From contig NZ_QUJB01000034.1 in assembly GCF_003480435.1 (NCBI RefSeq), positions 1 through 7,003 on the forward strand: 7,003 nucleotides of DNA, written 5' to 3'. The stretch's first letter is position 1. Each line of letters starts with the position of its first letter. A model generated the notes under the pieces. It had not been told where the DNA came from. It saw only the letters and a list, made by a program, of their open reading frames with translations, and did no database searches. This document shows, piece by piece, positions 1 through 5,105 of this stretch. This DNA comes from Clostridium sp. AM30-24 (GTDB lineage Bacteria; Bacillota; Clostridia; Lachnospirales; Lachnospiraceae). A program made the translations under genes and the position numbers.

Positions 1-43
1 ACATCAGTTTGGAGGTTTACACAAACTTTGGGATACTCCCATT

Positions 44-396
44 GATCAATATTGGTTTACACTTTTTTCTCAAGGATGTTCGACCTATGCTGCCTCCTGT
101 AATGAATCGTAGTATTGTTGACGCTTAATCATCGGAGGTAAGCCACCATTAGCAGAGCAGATTCTTCGGTTATTCCAATAGCTGATGAAATATCTCCAGA
201 TGAGTGTTTTTAACTGTTCTACTGTCATTGAAGTGGTATCATAACGTCCATAAAGTAATTCTTCTTTGAATCTTGCCCACATGCTTTCGCATCTGGCATT
301 GTCGTGGCATCTGCCGCCAGCACTGTTCATGCTTTGGAGAATGCCATATTTGCTGATTGCTTTACGATATAACTCACTTGTGTACTGTGTTCCTCT
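44..396 (-). mobile_element. IS3-family element fragment (left end plus orfB 3' part)
   Basis: This is the terminal portion of an IS3-family insertion sequence, related to but distinct from the fuller copy at 2045-3405. The outer sequence near 44-75 (TCAATATTGGTTTACAC, then a CTCAAGGA block) matches the left terminal repeat of the second copy (TCAATATTGGTTGACAC, then CTCAAAGA). Inside it lies the 3' third of orfB. Similarity to the second copy stops at about 396, where a 12-bp inverted repeat begins. orfA, the first two thirds of orfB and the other terminus are missing, so it cannot move by itself. The exact outer boundary is uncertain by a few bases. Confidence 0.8.
85..396 (-). pseudogene. 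IS3-family transposase OrfB, C-terminal remnant
   Basis: Remnant of the catalytic rve/DDE domain of an IS3 transposase. The open frame reads RGTQYTSELYRKAISKYG, continues through SMNSAGGRCHDNARCES and ends at a TAG at 85-87. The last catalytic residue, the Glu of NARCES, is present. The conserved HSD carrying the second Asp is lost: the codons just before RG read Cys-Ile instead. The last 81 residues closely match the C-terminus encoded by the element at 2087-2410, including the identical block RYFISYWNNRRICSANGG, so both belong to one IS subgroup. The first Met in this frame is at 330 and lies inside the domain, so it is not a real start. No function is expected. Confidence 0.85.
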
Positions 397-437
397 GATA
401 CAGCATCAGGATATACTTCCAAAGTTGATGCTGTATC
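397..437. repeat. Perfect 12-bp inverted repeat at the IS breakpoint
   Basis: The arms are GATACAGCATCA (397-408) and TGATGCTGTATC (426-437) around a 17-nt spacer. The left arm begins at the base where similarity to the IS3 transposase ends, so the repeat probably belongs to whatever truncated the IS. It would form a strong stem on either strand, but neither side has a long T-run, so a terminator is not well supported. A recombination end or hairpin-type element end is possible. Confidence 0.6.
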
Positions 438-672
438 ATAAAAGTAAGGGGCGGCAGCACTTTAGGCTGTCGCTCCTTGACTGCCTAACTGCAAAACCGG
501 GCGGGGCTGTCAACGGCGGCTCTGCAAGAGCCGTTCATCTTGCCGTTGACTGGCTCGACTGGGTTTGCTATTCTTTAAGTGTTGTCTGTAAGTCGTTTGT
601 AAAAATATCATCTCCGGCGCACAATCATTTTCTACCAAAGTAGCGGCATAAAAAATTTCATTGTCCTGCCTT
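438..672. other. Gene-poor stretch with nested hairpin and possible decayed frame
   Basis: No intact gene is supported here. It is more G+C-rich than its surroundings in the 450-560 part. A nested secondary structure spans 509-550: outer arms GTCAACGGC (509-517) and GCCGTTGAC (542-550), inner arms GGCTCT (518-523) and AGAGCC (527-532). On the minus strand, peptide-like text running from the end of the lipoprotein gene (FERQDNEIFYAATLVEND) can continue, after one frame change near 617-620, as GDDIFTNDLQTTLKE to a TAG at 568-570. This looks like the tail of a decayed gene, but I cannot name it from sequence alone. Confidence 0.35.
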
Positions 673-1365
673 TCAAAAATAAGAAGTTTCCATTTTTTTG
701 ACTGCAAATTCCGAGGCTGTCTCTTGTACAATTTCTAGTACATTGACATCTTCTGCTATATTTCCTTGACGGGGTTCCAGCTCATTGTTAGTTACCACTT
801 CTGCCTTGCCAGCGTCCGATGCACCATAAGAGAAATTTACTATGGTAGCATTGCTGTATTTTTCAAAAGCTGCATAGTATTCTTCTTCTGTAATTACATC
901 TGTTTCCTCTCCTTTTTTCATGGTATAAGCAGCATTTCCACTTTCGTCAAATTGCTCATAAATCCCCTCTGCCAGTCTGAGCGAACCGGATTTTTCAATT
1001 TCAAAACGCTGCATATCGTGACCGGAAGCAGCATAAATACCTGTTTCATCATAGGCGATAGGATATGCTGTTCCCATACTTTCTATTGTTCCTATGTTTT
1101 TAACTTCTTTATCTATCAAATAATATACATCACAATTAAGTGCTGCCTGATTTCCCAAACCGTCATTATATACTTGTGAGGTAACAAGTAAAACAGGTAA
1201 AGAAGCATTTGTATCAATAATTGCAAAAAGCTCATTATCTTCCAATCCTCCGACGGTTTCTCCATAAATAGCAGCGTTTTCACTACCTTTTTCTCCACAT
1301 GCACATAAAGAAAAGATTAACACACATAAAGCCATATATGAAATAAACATCTTTGCCTTATACAT
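673..1365 (-). CDS. Putative secreted lipoprotein, 230 aa
   Basis: Probable membrane-anchored extracytoplasmic lipoprotein of unknown function. The N-terminus has a lysine (MYKAK), a hydrophobic stretch at about residues 7-20 and a lipobox LCAC, making Cys23 the likely lipidated residue, followed by a Gly/Ser/Glu-rich linker. The mature part is acidic, without transmembrane segments or a domain I recognise. I chose ATG 1365 over the upstream in-frame ATG at 1395 because AAGGAG at 1380-1375 lies 9 nt before it, while the longer start would put 10 charged residues ahead of the signal peptide and has no comparable ribosome site. The start is only 4 nt beyond the stop of the regulator gene at 1370, so the two are almost surely co-transcribed and functionally linked. 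The C-terminus follows a 7-A run (699-693 on the plus strand as T7); an indel there would extend the frame past 673. Confidence 0.8.
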   Translation of the reverse strand: MYKAKMFISYMALCVLIFSLCACGEKGSENAAIYGETVGGLEDNELFAIIDTNASLPVLLVTSQVYNDGLGNQAALNCDVYYLIDKEVKNIGTIESMGTAYPIAYDETGIYAASGHDMQRFEIEKSGSLRLAEGIYEQFDESGNAAYTMKKGEETDVITEEEYYAAFEKYSNATIVNFSYGASDAGKAEVVTNNELEPRQGNIAEDVNVLEIVQETASEFAVKKMETSYF

Positions 1366-1369
1366 ATTT

Positions 1370-1891
1370 TCAGTCTCCTTTTTTTCTTCTTTCAATGGTA
1401 TAACTTATGAACAATATCACTCCGATTGCTGCCGCAATAATAGACGGTATCATTAACCGCATATAATCAATAGGGGCATTTTCGTATTGTCCTGTAACGA
1501 TATATCGGTATAGCATATACTGGGTACTAAGTGTTGTGCTTTGTAGCGCAATTACATAGGCGAAATTTAATATGCTAACCATAATAAAAATCAGACCACT
1601 AATTAGCAACAGCGTCATTTTTCTGTTATGAAGATTTATTTTCATCAAATCTTCTAAAGTTATTTGCTCATCAGTTTTGTTTGCCACACCTGCTTCTCCT
1701 TCCTTTAGCAAATCATCTAATGACACATGAAAAATTCTGCTTATTTTAACGATACTTTCTAAATCAGGGGAAGTGCTATCTGACTCCCATTTGGAAATAG
1801 TCTGTCTGGATACGTTAAGTTTTTCTGCTAATTGTTCTTGTGTCATTCCCGAAAGTTTCCTTAATTGGTTGATTTTATTTCCAATTTCCAT
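1370..1891 (-). CDS. XRE-family HTH regulator with two C-terminal membrane helices, 173 aa
   Basis: A DNA-binding regulator that is probably tethered to the membrane. Residues 5-60 form a classic Cro/C1-type (XRE) helix-turn-helix with the recognition segment NVSRQTISKWESD followed by SPDLESIVKIS. After a short linker come two hydrophobic segments, about residues 91-116 (LLLISGLIFIMVSILNFAYV) and about 145-166 (IPSIIAAAIGVILFISYTI), then a basic tail (ERRKKGD) likely on the cytoplasmic side. The ATG at 1891 is preferred over the one at 1933 because AAAGGAGG at 1906-1899 sits 7 nt upstream, while the longer form adds 14 unconserved-looking residues. The lipoprotein gene follows after 4 nt and its ribosome site lies within this gene's end. 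A reasonable inference is that HTH and lipoprotein act as a signal/response pair; the signal is unknown. I could not assign a convincing promoter in 1892-2044. A small palindrome CACTTTAAGTG lies at 2004-2014. Confidence 0.88.
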   Translation of the reverse strand: MEIGNKINQLRKLSGMTQEQLAEKLNVSRQTISKWESDSTSPDLESIVKISRIFHVSLDDLLKEGEAGVANKTDEQITLEDLMKINLHNRKMTLLLISGLIFIMVSILNFAYVIALQSTTLSTQYMLYRYIVTGQYENAPIDYMRLMIPSIIAAAIGVILFISYTIERRKKGD

Positions 1892-1898
1892 TTTGTGT

Positions 1899-1906
1899 CC
1901 TCCTTT
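1899..1906 (-). promoter_or_regulatory. Ribosome binding site deciding the HTH gene start
   Basis: AAAGGAGG on the minus strand, 7 nt before ATG 1891. This near-perfect Shine-Dalgarno fixes the start and argues against the in-frame ATG at 1933. Confidence 0.85.
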
Positions 1907-2086
1907 AAGAGCAATTTTAAATAAAATAAACAATTTTTTCTATCAACATTGCTTTACATTTGCGCTCAAAATAATAACATTTATGAAATTGCTTGTTTTT
2001 CTGCACTTTAAGTGTTCATATAAAGGCATTTAAAATTATGATATTGTCAATATTGGTTGACACATTTATCTCAAAGATATCATTTC

Positions 2087-2995
2087 CTATGCAGCCAGGC
2101 CCAGAGATTGGTAGTATCTCTGACGCTTAATCATAGGAGGAAGCCCACCGTTGGCAGAGCAGATCCTCCTGTTGTTCCAGTAACTGATGAAATATCTCCA
2201 AATAAGAACTCTCAGCTCATCCGTGGTCAGGCTTTCCGTATTGTAGCGGTCATAGAGAAGCTCGCTTTTCATTCTGGCCCACATGCTTTCACATCGAGCA
2301 TTATCGTGGCACCTGCCACCATCACTGTTCATGCTTTGTATAATGCCATATTTAGAAAGCGCCTGACGGTAGGTTTCACTGGTATATTGTCTTCCTCTGT
2401 CGGAGTGCACAATGGCACCTCACAGATCAGGATGCGCCAGATAGGCATTATCCAGTGTATGCTCACACAGAGTTGCCTTCATGTTTGTTTCCATTGCCAG
2501 TCCCAGAACGCTGGAATCAAAGCAGTCGAAGATGGCTGAAACATACAGTTTTCCATCTTTTGCCTTGATTTCTGTGATATCAGTTACGCATTTTTCAAGT
2601 GGCTTATCAGCCTTGAACTCTCTCTTCAGAAGATCATCTGACTTACGTGCTTCCCGATCAGCCTTGGTAATGCCATTTGGCTTGCGCTTTGGCCGATGGA
2701 CAAGTCCTATTTCATCCATAACCCTGTAAACGGTTCGTTCACTGGGGATCTTGATTCCCGTCGGATTCTTAAGGAGCAGTGCTTGGTACATGCGAATACG
2801 TCCATAGGTATCATTGCATTCATCCTCAGCATGGATCACTCTCATGGCATCAGCAAGATCCTGATATTTCCAAGGGCGATCTTTAATAGCAAGATATTTG
2901 TAGAAACCCTGGCGGCTGACGCCAAGCATCCGGCAATAGAATGAGAGTTTTTCCTTAATCACGCCGTCTTTCGTTTTTATGGCAATGAACATCAT
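2087..2995 (-). pseudogene. IS3-family transposase OrfB, interrupted by in-frame TGA
   Basis: Catalytic subunit of the IS3 transposase. Numbering from ATG 2995 (302 codons), residues 20-110 carry the HTH_21-type region (CRMLGVSRQGFYKYLA), and the rve/DDE domain follows. The first catalytic Asp is D139 in VTDIT, the second D199 in VHSDRGRQY, and the Glu E236 in NARCES. Codon 192 (2422-2420) is TGA where the context LAHPDL-x-GAIVHSDRG suggests arginine; CGA to TGA would be a single transition. The frame is otherwise open on both sides, so this is a nonsense mutation, not a frameshift. It separates D1 from D2 and E, and the 191-residue product should be inactive. By my count 36 residues lie between D2 and Glu instead of the usual 35, because of one extra residue in the loop SMNSDGGRC; the fragment at 85-396 has the same loop. 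Confidence 0.88.
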
Positions 2996-3333
2996 TCTTT
3001 GGTTCTTGCTGACTTCCGACGGCTGGCTGCGAAAAAAGCGCTTGCTTCCTCGAGAAATTCATTTTCCTCTTTCAGACGCCGGATTTCTTTGTCCTGATCT
3101 TTAACGCGTTTGCGGAGCATGGCAAGCTCCTCAGCAAGACTCATCGCGCTTTCCGGAGTATGTGCACCGTCGCCAATATCCAATGTGCCTGCTCTAACTG
3201 CTTTCAGCCATGTGTGGATGGTTCCTTCTGGGATACCTAATTCTTTGGCTGCCTTAGCACCGCCGATTTCTTTGGCAAGTTTGACAGCCTGGATCTTATA
3301 TTCCTGGTCGTATTTACGTTGGGTTCGTGACAT
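2992..3333 (-). CDS. IS3-family transposase OrfA (DNA-binding subunit), 113 aa
   Basis: This is the first ORF of the IS3 element. Residues 8-50 form an HTH_Tnp_1 domain (YDQEYKIQAVKLAKEIGG then AAKELGIPEGTIHTWLKA), which in this family binds the terminal repeats. Residues about 66-96 form a leucine-zipper-like coiled coil (LAMLRKRVKDQDKEIRRLKE) for multimerisation. The gene ends ASAFFAASRRKSARTKE. The ATG at 3333 has AAGGAGG at 3348-3342, 8 nt upstream. Near the 3' end the heptamer T_TTT_TTC (3037-3031) lies in the right phase for -1 frameshifting into orfB, and the TGA stop overlaps the orfB ATG (ATGA). The reading frame is intact. Length and architecture are normal for the family. Confidence 0.93.
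   Translation of the reverse strand: MSRTQRKYDQEYKIQAVKLAKEIGGAKAAKELGIPEGTIHTWLKAVRAGTLDIGDGAHTPESAMSLAEELAMLRKRVKDQDKEIRRLKEENEFLEEASAFFAASRRKSARTKE
3031..3037 (-). promoter_or_regulatory. Candidate -1 ribosomal frameshift heptamer T_TTT_TTC
   Basis: In orfA phase the codons are GCT TTT TTC, giving the slippery pattern X_XXY_YYZ. After a -1 slip the frame reads FFRSQPSEVSKNQR and enters the orfB frame at its ATG without a stop. IS3-family elements commonly make an OrfAB fusion by -1 frameshifting, usually on A-rich heptamers. This T-rich version is a sequence-based candidate only. Confidence 0.55.
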
Positions 3334-3344
3334 TGAGAGTTCCT

Positions 3345-3386
3345 CCTTATTCTCTTTTATTATACATGAATTCCTTGAGAATAAGG
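3345..3386 (-). promoter_or_regulatory. Hairpin overlapping the orfA ribosome site, with -10 box in its loop
   Basis: Perfect 10-bp arms: CCTTATTCTC (3386-3377 on the minus strand) and GAGAATAAGG (3354-3345). The 3' arm covers part of the orfA Shine-Dalgarno AAGGAGG (3348-3342). A TATAAT box lies in the loop at 3364-3359. A transcript starting from it would lack the 5' arm and leave the ribosome site free, while read-through transcripts entering from outside would fold and hide it. The nearest TTGACA (3392-3387) is 22 nt from the -10, which is too far for a good promoter, so promoter strength is uncertain. Confidence 0.5.
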
Positions 3387-3423
3387 TGTCAACTTTATTT
3401 ATACAACATCAAATAGAAACTGT

Positions 3424-3452
3424 TTGACAGAAAATTTTCAGTTAATTAAGAT
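3424..3452 (+). promoter_or_regulatory. Sigma-70 type promoter for the nuclease-fold gene
   Basis: TTGACA at 3424-3429, a 17-nt spacer, and TAAGAT at 3447-3452. It lies just outside the right end of the IS3 element and about 94 nt before the start of the downstream gene, in the same direction. Confidence 0.5.
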
Positions 3453-3545
3453 AAGTATAGGAACTGTGGCGAGGGGAGATCCAGCGGGGACTCCTCTTAT
3501 TTTTTGAATTATTTCCAGCCGTACTGTATCTGCGGGAGGGATTAT

Positions 3546-4015
3546 ATGTATAATTTGAACTGGTCAAGAGATGAACTTCAAAATAGACAGAAACTGGGAA
3601 CATTTGGGGAATACTATGCAAAGATGACATTGGCTTCTTATGGAATGAGTATTTATACATCAGAAGTAGATGATCATGGCATTGACTTTGTGGCGGAGAC
3701 AAAGAGTGGATTTTTAAAGTTCCAGGTGAAAACGATAAGAAATTCGACAGGATATGTCTTTATGAGAAAAGAAGTATTTGATGTTTCGGATAAAACGCTA
3801 TATTTATTGCTTATCCGACTTACAGATGGAGAACATCCTGAAATGTATGTTATTCCGGCATATGCGTGGAATGATAAATCAAAACGGCATTGGTCTATCA
3901 TGGCTATGAAGGTAAAAAGTCTGATTCAGAGTATGGTGTCAATGTATCAAAGAAAAACTTACCGCAACTGGATTGCTATAAAATTGAGAACTGCATAGAG
4001 AAATTGGTAAAATAA
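3546..4015 (+). pseudogene. DUF4365-like PD-(D/E)XK nuclease-fold gene with one-base frameshift
   Basis: As written, the frame from ATG 3546 encodes 150 aa and stops at 3998. ATG 3546 has GGGAGG (3534-3539) 6 nt upstream; the in-frame ATG at 3504 has no such site. Residues 20-62 show the nuclease-fold pattern: Glu22 in FGEYYAKM, Asp47 in DDHGIDFVAE, and FQVKT (Gln60-Val61-Lys62). This resembles DUF4365 and other restriction-endonuclease-like proteins; the family name is from motif memory. After codon 113 the reading becomes basic and unfamiliar (KVKSLIQSMVSMYQRKTY). The next frame reads TALVYHGYEGKKSDSEYGVN then VSKKNLPQLDCYKIENC and stops at 4015, which looks like the native C-terminus. One extra A in the AAAA run at 3881-3884 would join them into a 156-aa protein. 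The next gene starts 19 nt after 4015. The truncated product keeps all three putative active-site residues. Confidence 0.72.
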
Positions 4016-4034
4016 TAAAAAGGGCATTCGCATT

Positions 4035-4532
4035 ATGAAAACACAAGGCTGGTATAAAGTAATTAAAGATGAAGAGTATTTCAAGGAATTCCTAGGTATA
4101 TTTTCAGAATTTCATGATTATAGAATTACTCATATAGAATACGATTTTGAAAAGAATCATTTGATGCTCTATCTTCGATATGATACGGATGAAGAAGGGG
4201 CAGTGCTGAAATTTGTCAATGTGAAGGATATGCATATTTGTCCTTGTGATGACTATGAAGTTTCCTGGTTATTTGGATCGGGGTTAAAAATGTCACCATC
4301 GTATTCACTTTGTTGGTATAACGTTGATGATGAGGACAATATTGATGAGATAAAGAAAGATAAAAACTTAACCTGGATAGAATCAGAACAGATAATTTTT
4401 GCATGGCTGGATAAAGACAATCAGGTTACTCCGTTAACGGATGAGCAATTAAATCCGGTATGGAAAATACTAAATTACGAAACAGGGAAATATGAATCTG
4501 TTCAGAAACACTTCCGAGTATTTGAAGTGTAG
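4035..4532 (+). CDS. Uncharacterised acidic protein, 165 aa, partner of the nuclease-fold gene
   Basis: I do not recognise a named family. The protein is acidic, soluble-looking and rich in aromatic residues, with no signal peptide or membrane segment. An early motif SEFHDYRITHIEYDFEKN followed by a beta-rich stretch (LMLYLRYD) resembles the FHD-type start seen in several small proteins that accompany toxins, but this is a weak resemblance. Other visible patches are a Cys pair (HICPCDDYE) and a Trp-rich middle (EVSWLFGSG, SLCWYNVDDED). The start ATG 4035 has AAAAAGGG about 10 nt upstream, a modest ribosome site. It follows the corrected end of the nuclease-fold gene by 19 nt, so the two form a probable operon. 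A role as immunity or antitoxin partner is inference from order and acidity only. Confidence 0.65.
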   Translation: MKTQGWYKVIKDEEYFKEFLGIFSEFHDYRITHIEYDFEKNHLMLYLRYDTDEEGAVLKFVNVKDMHICPCDDYEVSWLFGSGLKMSPSYSLCWYNVDDEDNIDEIKKDKNLTWIESEQIIFAWLDKDNQVTPLTDEQLNPVWKILNYETGKYESVQKHFRVFEV

Positions 4533-4577
4533 AAGTTTTGTGATACAAAGTGTAAACGTAAGAAAAAATAATACATT

Positions 4578-4609
4578 TGCGGTCAATTTGTTATCGACAG
4601 TTGACCGCA
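4578..4609. promoter_or_regulatory. 9-bp inverted repeat around a -35 box (candidate operator)
   Basis: Arms TGCGGTCAA (4578-4586) and TTGACCGCA (4601-4609) are a perfect inverted repeat with a 14-nt spacer. The spacer contains the -35 box of the promoter at 4594-4622, so a dimeric regulator bound here would block polymerase. Confidence 0.6.
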
Positions 4610-4622
4610 AGCACGGTATAAT
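4594..4622 (+). promoter_or_regulatory. Strong sigma-70 type promoter without a following gene
   Basis: TCGACA (4594-4599), exactly 17 nt, then a consensus TATAAT (4617-4622). The expected start site is near 4629. No reading frame with a ribosome site follows before the terminator at 4723-4746. Confidence 0.65.
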
Positions 4623-4628
4623 AGACAT

Positions 4629-4746
4629 AGATCTAATAAGAAAACCAAATAATCATTACTGTAAAATGTCAGGTAATGGTAGTCATCATTTATAATTGGA
4701 AGGAACAGGTTGGCTTTACCCTAATGGTGGAAAATCCACCATTTTT
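4629..4746 (+). ncRNA. Candidate small RNA of about 118 nt
   Basis: Defined only by a good promoter upstream (4594-4622) and an intrinsic terminator downstream (4723-4746). The only short frame inside (ATG 4667, nine codons, MSGNGSHHL) lacks a ribosome site, so a non-coding transcript is more likely than a peptide. A small internal inverted repeat (ATTAC and GTAAT around 4653-4675) could add structure. Alternatively this is the leader of a gene that has been deleted. I do not recognise an RNA family. Confidence 0.35.
4723..4746 (+). terminator. Rho-independent terminator
   Basis: Perfect 9-bp stem AATGGTGGA (4723-4731) and TCCACCATT (4735-4743) with an AAA loop, running into five Ts (4742-4746). 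Confidence 0.75.
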
Positions 4747-4880
4747 CCACCCAAACTGTAATTCCTCAGATGAAAACAGGTTTTCTTATCTTTTCTGAAA
4801 TTGACAGAAAAAGCAGTAAAATCAAGGCTTTGAATGACTTTGATTGACATAGAATGCAAGCTGTTTTCTGTACCAGGATG

Positions 4881-4923
4881 AACTCCTAAGCACTAGTTGA
4901 GGGTTCGATTCCCCCTGGGAACG
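4881..4923 (+). other. tRNA 3'-half-like sequence (attachment-site candidate)
   Basis: Read as tRNA: anticodon loop CTCCTAA (4883-4889, anticodon CCT, Arg), 3' anticodon strand GCACT, 4-nt variable loop, T arm GAGGG / TTCGATT / CCCCC (4899-4915, one A-C mismatch), 3' acceptor strand TGGGAAC (4916-4922) and discriminator G. There is no 5' acceptor partner GTTCCCA and no D arm upstream, and CCA is not encoded, so it is not a whole tRNA gene. Such 3' halves are typical of the attachment sites of elements that integrate into tRNA genes, and a tyrosine integrase lies just downstream. A chance T-arm match is the main alternative. Confidence 0.45.
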
Positions 4924-4933
4924 TGCATTTTTT

Positions 4934-4975
4934 GCAGCAATGATCGTAAAAGCTCATTGCTGCTTTTTCTTTTTT
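4934..4975 (+). terminator. Rho-independent terminator after the tRNA-like sequence
   Basis: 10-bp perfect stem GCAGCAATGA (4934-4943) and TCATTGCTGC (4954-4963), 10-nt loop, followed by TTTTTCTTTTTT. Its place right after the tRNA-like 3' end suits the natural terminator of a tRNA gene. Confidence 0.85.
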
Positions 4976-4976
4976 C

Positions 4977-4994
4977 CGGTGCTCGTGAGCACCG
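4977..4994. repeat. 18-bp palindrome
   Basis: CGGTGCTC (4977-4984), GT, GAGCACCG (4987-4994): a compact palindrome directly behind the terminator T-tract. Its role is not clear. Confidence 0.6.
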
Positions 4995-5031
4995 AGAGAA
5001 CACTTCTGAACAAAATAGGCCTGACGGATCT

Positions 5032-5076
5032 ATCCGCTCAGATTAGATTAAGAATCTATTCTGGGCGGATTTTTTT
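5032..5076 (+). terminator. Strong long-stem terminator upstream of the recombination genes
   Basis: Outer 11-bp stem ATCCGCTCAGA (5032-5042) and TCTGGGCGGAT (5060-5070) with one G-U pair, a T-T mismatch, then an inner 6-bp stem TAGATT (5044-5049) and AATCTA (5053-5058) with an AAG loop, followed by seven Ts (5070-5076). It insulates the integrase module from upstream transcription. Confidence 0.85.
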
Positions 5077-5105
5077 CGTTACAGAAAAGAGAGGTATAGG
5101 CATGG

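Larger units (their letters stand above)
2045..3405 (-). mobile_element. IS3-family insertion sequence, near-complete but disabled
   Basis: A two-ORF IS3-family element of about 1.36 kb, transcribed on the minus strand. Terminal repeats are imperfect: the left begins TGTCAATATTGGTTGACAC and the right, read inward on the minus strand, begins TGTATAAATAAAGTTGACAC. Both continue into a CTCAA block (CTCAAAG on the left, CTCAAGG on the right). orfA (2992-3333) and orfB (2087-2995) overlap by 4 nt. I see no clear target duplication in the flanks, and the outermost 1-3 bases of each end are uncertain. orfB carries an internal TGA, so this copy probably cannot move unless transposase is supplied by another copy. 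It lies between the HTH-lipoprotein operon and the nuclease-fold gene. Confidence 0.88.

Noticed and set aside
1..43. TTTACACAAACTTTGGGATA-like sequence suggesting the end of another insertion sequence, with GGTTTACAC repeated at 14-22 and 54-62
   Set aside because: It resembles termini of IS256-type elements only loosely, and any transposase would lie outside the window, so it cannot be called.
266..643. Plus-strand 125-codon open frame over the IS fragment and the 430-640 region
   Set aside because: It runs antisense through the transposase remnant and crosses the hairpins, and it has no ribosome site; probable shadow frame.
510..731. Minus-strand 73-codon open frame overlapping the lipoprotein 3' end
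   Set aside because: No ribosome site, and the start lies inside the lipoprotein gene. Kept only as a possible decayed tail, not as a gene.
2057..2539. Plus-strand 160-codon open frame antisense to orfB
   Set aside because: Mirror of a conserved transposase on the other strand; no independent support.
2041..3410. Target-site duplication flanking the IS3 element
   Set aside because: The bases outside the two ends (ATAT and ACATC) do not match, and shifting the boundaries by 1-3 bases gives no convincing repeat.
4492..4695. Plus-strand 67-codon open frame across the end of the acidic-protein gene
   Set aside because: Starts inside the gene in another frame, lacks a ribosome site and spans the promoter and inverted repeat; a shadow.
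4803..4875. Two TTGACA-like boxes (near 4801 and 4846) as promoters toward the tRNA-like sequence
   Set aside because: No acceptable -10 box at 16-18 nt from either one.
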